Of a stretch of DNA of 64,000 bases, positions 57,296 through 64,000 are shown in pieces. Location of the stretch: positions 6,736,959 through 6,800,958 of the forward strand of contig JASWHV010000017.1 in assembly GCA_030760725.1 (NCBI GenBank), read 5' to 3'. Source of the stretch: Neostapfia colusana (lineage: Eukaryota > Streptophyta > Magnoliopsida > Poales > Poaceae). Position 1 is the first letter of the stretch; the number at the start of each line of letters is the position of its first letter. The notes beneath the pieces are model-generated. The model did not search any database, had not been told where the DNA came from, and saw only the letters and a list, made by a program, of their open reading frames with translations. The translations under genes were made by a program, and so were the position numbers.

Positions 57296-59000
57296 TAAAA
57301 GTGCATCTAGGTAATCCCCATGGGTTTTGGATGATTGATGATGATAATTAAGATACTAATGAGTTTTACTAAGTATGAGTACAGGTCCTTAACATAGGAA
57401 TGAATGTAGAGTCTCTCAAGAAGCAAAAAAAGAAAAGAAGAAGACTTGCAAGAGTAGAAAATAGATTTTTTCTATTTAGTTTCACATTTTTTAGCTATGT
57501 ATAGGGTCTCCTCTTTTAGAGTGCTTGAGAATCATTAGAGAGCTCAAATTTTAGTTAGAATCTTGGGAAGAAATAATCATAGGTATGGCTGAGAAAGTAG
57601 ATCGGACTCGTCCGGACTCAAGGCCGTACTAGTCCCACCCAACCGGACTACTCCGTTTCTGACCGGACAAGGAGTCTCTGAGTGAGTTCGGACTAGTCCG
57701 TTTTAGGCCGAATTAGCCCGTTTTAGAGTGAGTTTGAGCCTTTCTGAGACTAAGTCCCAGAAGACCGGACTAGTCCGCTAAGCGGACTAAGCCGCTTAGG
57801 TCCGGAGAAAGAGTCTGTGAGTGACCTCGGACTAATTCGCTCCTCAGGACAGACTTGTCCGATTCCTTTAGACTAGTTCGGTTTAGGACGGAACAAAAGT
57901 TCCTGTGTGAGCTCGGACTAGTCCGGATATGGCCAGACTAGTCCGCAATCTGATATTAGAGAGTTATCGAGACTAAGTCTGGTAAGACCGGACTAGTCCG
58001 CTCCTTACCAGACTAGTCCGTTCTCATCCGGAACAAAGGTTTCTGTGTGAGGTCGGACTAGTCCGCTCTTCAGCGGACTAGTCCGAGATTTTATGACCGT
58101 TTGAATTCAAAGTTCACGGGACTTTAGTTGGTAGCCTTTGTGATGTAAGTGGTCCCCCAGGAACGGACTAGTCCGGGGTTATGACCGGAATAGTCCGGAC
58201 TTTAGTAGGTGTAACGGCTAGATGTCGGGATCTCTATAAAAAAGGACCCCCCGGCCTCTAATGAAAACTCCCGAAACCCTAGCACTGAAAACTCATTCCT
58301 TGATCTCTTCTAAGCCTCTTTCCTTACCTTCTTGACCCCTAAGACTGGATCTTAAGGGGTTTGTGGATTTGGGAGAGGAGAGACGTGATGATTAATGTTT
58401 GAGCTCTCGGTTTGAATATCCTGCGCTCTAATTGTTAATTTGAGTTCTTGGCTGTTGTATTTTGATTCCTAGAACTGCTAGGTTGTTGTAGGGAGCCTCA
58501 AGTTGTGAGTAGCCCCTAAGAACATTGTATTCACACTTGATTGATAGTGAAAGAGCCCGGGCTTGACCTTGGTCATCGCTCGGTGAGGGAAGGGTTGAAA
58601 AAGACCCGGTCCTTTGTGGACTCCTCAACGAGGACGTAGATTCCTATGTGGAATCGAACATCGGGATAAATTTTGTCTCTTGATTCCTTTACTTTCTCGC
58701 TCATTCACTAAAGTTACTTGTTAGGTTTCATTTCGCCCAAAACTTGTAAATTGCTTTATGGTTGTGAGTTTTGCAATCTAATCAGTCTTTCATTCACAAA
58801 TTAATTAGTTAGATTGTTAGAGTACTTACATACCTTCTAATTAAACAAACTTGAAAAGAAATCCTAAAAACACAATTTCTATATCTAGACCGGACTAGTC
58901 CGCTCCCAGACCGGACTAGTCCGACCCCTTCAGGTTTAATCCGCTGTTTTCAATAGTTTTAGATTTCATTAGCCTATTCACACCCTCTAGGCAACTTTCA
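57296..59000 (+). mobile_element. Solo Copia LTR of the same Sirevirus-like family
   Basis: Starts taaaagtgcatctaggtaat and ends ggcaactttca, like the LTRs at 19433 and 32421 but in the opposite orientation. Flanks tattt/ttttt are a 5-bp duplication with one mismatch. It carries the same ccggactagtccgg palindromes (57600-58200, 58890-58925). No internal region is present, so it formed by LTR-LTR recombination. It interrupts a LINE fragment. Confidence 0.9.
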
Positions 59001-59061
59001 TTTTTAAAAAGGGGGTGATACTTACAAAAGATAATTTACTAAAACAGAATCGGAAGGGGGA
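59001..59061 (+). mobile_element. LINE ORF2 fragment, right part
   Basis: Reads KKGVILTKDNLLKQNRKG in one plus frame, directly continuing the protein broken at 57295, and is then cut by the Gypsy LTR at 59062. Confidence 0.8.
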
Positions 59062-60196
59062 TGTTGAAGTGTGCCGTCGACACTTCCCCCGGACCTGCTT
59101 CAGGAGCAGCCCGTGGAGGTTCTTTTTCGGAGGGGCTAATTCTCTCGGAAGGTCGCGTTGGTTGTGAGAGGATTGACACAAGGATTTTTACGTGGTTCGA
59201 GCCACCGGAGTGTAATACCCTACATCCGCAGAAGCTGTATTGCTCGGAGCTTAGAACCGGAGTTCTAAGCTTGGTGGTGTGGATGAGCTGAGTTCGCACC
59301 AAATGTCGAAGTGTCGAACCTAAAATGCTCGAACCCCTTGCAACGTTGCCAACCCCAGTCTTTTATACTTCAAGGCTCGGGCGGCTTATAAGGTGGGCTC
59401 CGGGGCCCGACAGGTGGCGCTGGGGAGATTTCCTGTCATCTACCATATCTTGTAGTGAATGCTGATAGTTGTCTCAGGCAATGGCTTCTTGGTCGTCGAC
59501 CTGCCGTCCTGCCCGTTTCGTAAGCTAGGCGTAGTGGTTGATGATGGCAGGGACGGCAGGGAGTGTCTTGTCGCTGTATTTAATGGTCAACAGCTTCTGA
59601 CATGGTGTGCTTGCCTTCACTGTGAAGCGACTGGTCACTGTGCCACCTTACAGGGGAGTGCACCGCGTCTTGGGAAGGCGCGGGTCTTGAATGCCTTGAT
59701 CGGACAGGGCACGGTGTGCCTTTACTCCTGCTGCCTACCGAGCCAGGGTGGGCAGCACGGCATGTGGCGCCTTTGGAGCTCTCCCCTGCGAAGGCGGCGA
59801 GGCCCGACTCTGCTGGCCACATGGAAGGCCCGGGGCTCGCCTCTGAGGAGAGGGGAGGCCCGACCCCGCTGGACACATGGCGCCTTCGAAGCTCGCCCCT
59901 GCGAAGGCGGCGAGGCCCGGCTCTGCTGGCCACGTGGCAGGCCCGAGGCTCTCCTCTGAGGAGAGGGGAGGCCCGACCCTGCTGGACACGTGGCGCCTTC
60001 TGAGCTCACCCGTACGAAGGGCGTGAGGTCCGGCTCTGCTGGCCACGTGGCGGGACGGGAGCTCACCTCTGAGGAGAGGGAGGCCCAACCCTGCTGGACA
60101 CGTGGTACCTTCGGAGCTCACCCCTGTAGAGGGCGTGAGGTCCTTAGGCGGTTTTTCTCCTGTGCGCGAGGGTACCCGGTACTGAGAGTACCAACA
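59062..60196 (-). repeat. 3' LTR of the right-hand Gypsy element
   Basis: 1135 bp, starting (minus strand) TGTTGGTACTCTCAGTACC and ending CACTTCAACA. Related to the LTR at 23183-24278 (shared cacttcccccgg... segment and ttttacgtggttc...gccaccggag) but clearly diverged. Confidence 0.88.
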
Positions 60197-60294
60197 ATGG
60201 CCCCCGGGCCCACCTCGGGGGAGATAACGATCTCGCGGTAAGGCCTTCTCCTTTTCTGTCCCGCGCATTTTCTTGAAAATTCCTTCACGCCGGT

Positions 60295-61640
60295 GTAGCA
60301 CGCGGCGCCTTCGGAGCTCACCCCTGCGAAGGGGGTGAGGTCCGGCACTGCGCCTTCGGGGCTCACCCGTGCAGAGGGGGCGAGGCCCGGCTCTGCGCCT
60401 TCGGAGCTCACCCCTACGGAGGGGGTGATGTCCGGTACTGCTGACCACGTGGCTGGCTCAGGGCTCGCCTCTGAGGAGAGGGGAGGCCCGACCCGGCTGG
60501 ACATGTGACGCCTTCGGAGCTCACCCCTGCGGAGGGGGTGAGGTCCGACATTGCGCCTTCGGGGCTCACCCCTGCGGAGGGGGCGAGGCTCGGCTCTGCG
60601 CCTTCGGAGCTCACCCCTGCGGAGGGGGTGAGATACGACATTGCACCTTCGGGGCTCACCCCTGCGGAGGGGACGAGGCTCGGCTCTGCGCCTTCGTAGC
60701 CCACCCCTGTGGAGGGGGTGAGGTCCGGTACTGCTGACCACGTGGCAGGCCCAGGGCTCGCCTCTACGGAGAGGGGAGGCCCGGCCCTGCTGGACACGTG
60801 GCGCCTTCGGAGCGCACCCCTGAGGAGGGGGTGAGGTACGACATTGCGCTTTTGGGGCTCACCCCTGCGGAGGGGGCGAGGCCCGGCTCTGCGCCTTCGG
60901 AGCTCACCCCTACGGAGGGGGTGAGGTCCGGTACTGCTGACCACGTGGCAGGCCCAGGGCTCGCCTCTGAGGAGAGGGGAGGCCCGACCCTGCTGGACAC
61001 GTGGCGCCTTTAGAGCTCACCCCTGCGGAGGGGGTGAGGTCTGGCACTGCGCCTACGGGGCTCACCCGTGCGGAGGGGGCGAGGCCCGGCTCTGCGCCTT
61101 CGGAGCGCACCCCTGCGGAGGGGGTGAGGTCCGGCACCGGAGTTCACCCCTGCGGAGGGGTTAAGGTCCGGCAGTGCTGGCCACGTGGCAGGCCCGGGGC
61201 TCGCCTCTGAGGAGAGGGGAGGCCCGGCCAATGTGGCGCCTTCGGAGCTCACCCCTACGGAGGGGGTCAGGTCCGGTACTGCGCCTTCGGAGCTCACCCT
61301 GCGGAGGGGGTGAGGTCCGGCTCTGCGCTTTCAGAGCTCACCCCTGCGGAAGGGGTGATGTCCAGCATTGGATTTCACCCCTACGGAGGGGGTGAGGTCC
61401 GGCACTGCTGGCTACGTGGCAAACCTGGGTCTCGCCTCTGAGGAGAGGGGAGGCCTAGCCGCACTGGACACGTGGCGCCTTCGGAGCTCACCCCTGCGGA
61501 GGGGGTGAGGTCCGGTACTGCGCCTTCGAAGCTCACCCCTGCGGAGGGGGTGAGGTCCGGCTCTACGCCTTCGGAGCTCACCCCTATGGAGGGGGTGGTC
61601 CGACATCGGAGTAAACCCCTGTAGAGGGGGTGAGGTCTAG
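60295..61640. repeat. GC-rich minisatellite, unit about 45 bp, higher-order structure
   Basis: Roughly 25 imperfect units of the type cgccttcggagctcaccc plus ctgcggagggggtgaggtcc and cggcactg. They are interspersed with a longer unit beginning ctgaccacgtggcaggccc and ending ctggacacgtggc, so that groups of short units alternate with the long unit. Every short unit contains gagctcacccctgcggag and its near-complement, giving hairpin potential. Related single units occur in the adjacent LTR (59760-60150). Confidence 0.92.
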
Positions 61641-62389
61641 GAGGCCTCTCAGGATGTCCTGCACACGAGTAGGAAAACGATAATTCTGCTCAGAGGTCCT
61701 TCCTTCCCTGTCTCTTAGTCTTATTTGGCTTACAGTCCTGGGCCGGTATACGGGGCTTGGGTAATTCAGTGTACTCGGTACCGGAGGACCGACTCCCTCC
61801 TTGGTCAGGGTGTAACCGTTTGGCCCCTAGTACTTGACCGTAGCGCTGGGGAGGCAGAGTGCGCACGCTTTGGGTGCAGGACCAGGCAAAGCAGGCTGCA
61901 CACCCTGGACCTCCCGCTCTAGCGTAGGTCTTTCCTGGAGGAGACCAACTTGCGTCATAGTACCCTAACAGGGGGAGGTACGAGAGGCCCCCAGGCCTTT
62001 GGCAGGTACCTCAAGCACAACCGCCTTCGGCAGGATGGCAAATGCCGACTAGGCATGAGAGTAGGAAAGGAGAGTCGAGTATACGATGAACGTACACTGT
62101 CTTGAGCATGGGAAGGTGATCATAAAAATTAATGCGTAATTTAAATGAACACATAAGTAAGCGTGGTAGGACAGGGTTCTTTTCATTCATGTAAGTCCAT
62201 AGGAGGAAAACAAGCCGTACATGGAGGCAACAACCCGCCCCATTATGAAGGAGGGCAGGGCCTACGCGCTTAGGGTGCGGGACCAGGCTAAGCCGGACGT
62301 AGTCTTGGACCACCCCCTGGGGCTTAGTTGCTCCGAGCACTGCTCCTGGGCTCTATGGGATCTGTTATAGAATAAAGAAGAAACTTGTC

Positions 62390-63660
62390 CTACCACTGCT
62401 CAAGGGTAGAACTTACGGAAGCAAGGCGCACACACCCGGGGCGGTAAACTTTCGTGACTCGGAAGGGACCTTCCCAGCTGGGGGAGAGTTTGTTGGCCCC
62501 TTCTCGAGAAAGTATGTGCCACAGCACCAGGTCTCCTTGCTTGATCTCCCATGCACGGACCTCTCGTGGTAGCACCGGAGCACCTGCCGGTACCGTGCGG
62601 TTCAGAGCATTGCTTGCCATCTTGCCTAGTCGACGAGGTCGATGTCCTCACGCAGGAGCTGGTCCTGCATGGCTTCATCGTACGCTCAGACACGGGGGGT
62701 CCTCATGGTGATCTCCGGTGGAAGCACGGCTTCGGCCCCGCATACCGTGAAGAAGGGTGTTTCCCGTGGCCCGGCTCTCGGGTGCCCGGCTGGCCCCCGA
62801 CGTAGAGGAACCGGTATCCCCCGACGACTCTGGGGAAGGGCCCTAGGATGTCCAACCCCCATACCGCGAACGGCCACAAGGGTGGGATCATCTGCAGCAT
62901 CTGTGCCGGTGTGTGGATCTGCTTGGCATGGATCTGGCATGCCTTGCATCTCTTAACCAGCTTGACGGTGTCCATGAGGCTGTCGGCCAGTAGAAGCCAT
63001 GCCGGAAGGCTTTACCAACCAGCGTGCCAGAAAATGTGTGTTTCCCGCACTCGCCTCCGTGGATTACTGCGAGCAGGTCGCAGCCTTCCTCCTGGGTTAT
63101 GCACCGCAATAGGCTGTCGTTGGCGCCACGCTGGTAGAGATACCAGCGTGTAGCTCTTAGCCATCCGCACAATCCGTTCAACAGGTACACGTTCATCAGG
63201 AAGGATGTTGTCTTTGAAGTAGTCCCAGACCTCCGTGGTCCATGCATCGGGGCTTACTTGAGCTTCTAGATCTTGGGCGCTGGGTAGCACAAAGTCCCCA
63301 GTGGCGCATACGATCCTTGGCGGGCACCATGGCTGCAGGGCCGTCGGGACCGCCAGCCTTGAGGTGCTGGTCTCACCCCCTTCGCCCGGTTCGGCAGGCC
63401 GGGCTGTGGGTCACGGCAACGTCCTTTCAAAGGCTCCTTCGAGCACCGGAGCTCCGGTGGAGGCCTTCGTTGACAGGTCATTGGCGACGGTGTTGTCGGC
63501 GCGTGGTACATGGCACAGGTCCAAGGCTATGCTGTTGGTTGCCTTGAAGTTGACGCGCACCATTTACTTGAACTGCTCCCCCGTCGGCGTGAGGAGAAGT
63601 ACGTCGGCTCCGGCCCCCTGCTTCCGCGAGGAGACGTCGAAGTAGAGCTTCTAGTGAGGC
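62390..63660 (-). pseudogene. Gypsy pol remnant: RNase H, integrase with core deletion
   Basis: From the 5' side: RNase H-like frames at 63660-63400 (LTPTGEQFKYMVRVNFKATN, LSTKASTGAPV); a linker (SPDAWTTEVWDYFKDNIL); integrase zinc region at 63080-62930 (GFYWPTA, VKRCKACQIHAKQIH); the start of the core (WGLDILGPFPRVVGGYRFLYV) with the first catalytic Asp; a jump to FFTVCGAEAVLPPEI; and the C-terminal domain GDLVLWHILSREGANKLSPS, ending near 62390. Several frameshifts. Confidence 0.8.
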
Positions 63661-63829
63661 TCGGTGAAGCTCGGCGCCCGGGGCTCTGGTTTTCCACCTT
63701 CAGGGCCCCCTGGGTTGCTTGGTGGTGGCATCCACTCGGTCACGAAGTCAGCCAGTGCTTGGCTCTTGACTGCATGACGTGGTAGGAAGTCCAACTTGAA
63801 CTCCGTCTGCTCCGGGCTGCCCTCCTGCT

Positions 63830-64000
63830 TCGGAGGCTGGCTGTGAGTGCCAGTTACACCCTTCTTTTGCTCTGGCGCACTTGTCCACCAGACTGAAGAG
63901 CTCCGAGACGTCTCGCACCTCCCTGGTGGCCAACTTCTCGAGCATCTTCTTGTCCCTAACACCCTGTCGGAATGCAACCACAACTGATGCATTCTGGATG
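63830..64000 (-). pseudogene. Gypsy gag end fused to the RT/RNase H connection
   Basis: gag C-terminal part VAFRQGVRDKKMLEKLATRE and SELFSLVDKCARAKEG runs within about 40 bp into EFKLDFLPRHAVKSQALADF, which belongs between RT and RNase H. Protease and nearly all of RT are therefore deleted. Confidence 0.75.

Larger units (their letters stand above)
59062..64000 (-). mobile_element. Ty3/Gypsy element, minus strand, continuing past window end
   Basis: 3' LTR at 59062-60196, a polypurine-like tract (minus strand GGGCCCGGGGGCCAT) at 60197-60211, a GC-rich minisatellite region, then pol remnants in reverse order (integrase C terminus, integrase, RNase H) and gag at the window end. RT and protease are missing between gag and RNase H, and the integrase core is internally deleted, so the element is defective. 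The 5' LTR is not in the window. Confidence 0.88.

Noticed and set aside
59290..59330. Second PBS/LTR junction inside the Gypsy LTR (caccaaatgtcgaagtgtcgaac)
   Set aside because: Short echo of the LTR boundary only; no flanking internal sequence or duplication.
60118..60944. Repetitive Ser/Gly/Pro/Arg proteins across the minisatellite
   Set aside because: Open frames created by the tandem repeat in all phases; not a gene.

Overview
The window is nuclear DNA of a grass, probably a panicoid relative of sorghum, maize or Setaria. The genes have short GC-rich first exons and GT-AG introns. The gene set (zeaxanthin epoxidase, mitochondrial phosphate carrier, ChaC-like gamma-glutamylcyclotransferase, nepenthesin-type aspartic proteases) resembles, from memory and unchecked, the rice chromosome 4 region around ABA1. 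Intergenic space is filled with nested transposons typical of grasses. No bacterial, organellar or CRISPR features are seen.

Layout. 1-4.5 kb: minus-strand zeaxanthin epoxidase, cut by the window start before its C-terminal part, with two tandem first exons that each encode a transit-peptide-like leader and the FAD-binding motif. 6.0-10.2 kb: minus-strand mitochondrial phosphate carrier (6 exons, 369 aa), whose third intron holds an approximately 0.9 kb tandem duplication. 11.4-13.1 kb: plus-strand gamma-glutamylcyclotransferase (8 exons) with a 39-bp in-frame duplication near its stop codon. 13.7-15.2 kb: minus-strand aspartic-protease-like gene in which both catalytic triads are altered. 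16.1-36.6 kb: one composite mobile region. A Mutator-like element with plant-mobile-domain (PMD) and GRF-zinc-finger gene remnants is split by a Sirevirus-like Copia retrotransposon, which is itself split by a deleted Gypsy element. 37.0-38.4 kb: intronless, canonical nepenthesin-like aspartic protease on the minus strand. 40.4-45.5 kb: five-exon minus-strand gene for a serine-rich protein of unknown function. 47-50.6 kb: plus-strand DUF1644 zinc-finger gene with long leader introns. 51.2-57.3 kb: hAT-type MITEs with exact 8-bp target duplications, a 5'-truncated LINE and a small two-exon hypothetical gene. 56.9-64 kb: LINE fragment broken by a solo Copia LTR and then by a minus-strand Gypsy element that runs out of the window, carries a GC-rich minisatellite and has internal deletions.

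The host genes are independent single-copy-type loci rather than a pathway cluster. The nearest thing to functional grouping is two divergent aspartic protease genes about 22 kb apart, separated by the composite transposon. The most interesting signals are the duplicated epoxidase first exon, the aspartic protease with DTA/DIA in place of DTG/DSG, the 20.5-kb three-level nested element whose insertion order can be read from exact target duplications, and the dense CCGGACTAGTCCGG palindromes in the Copia LTRs.
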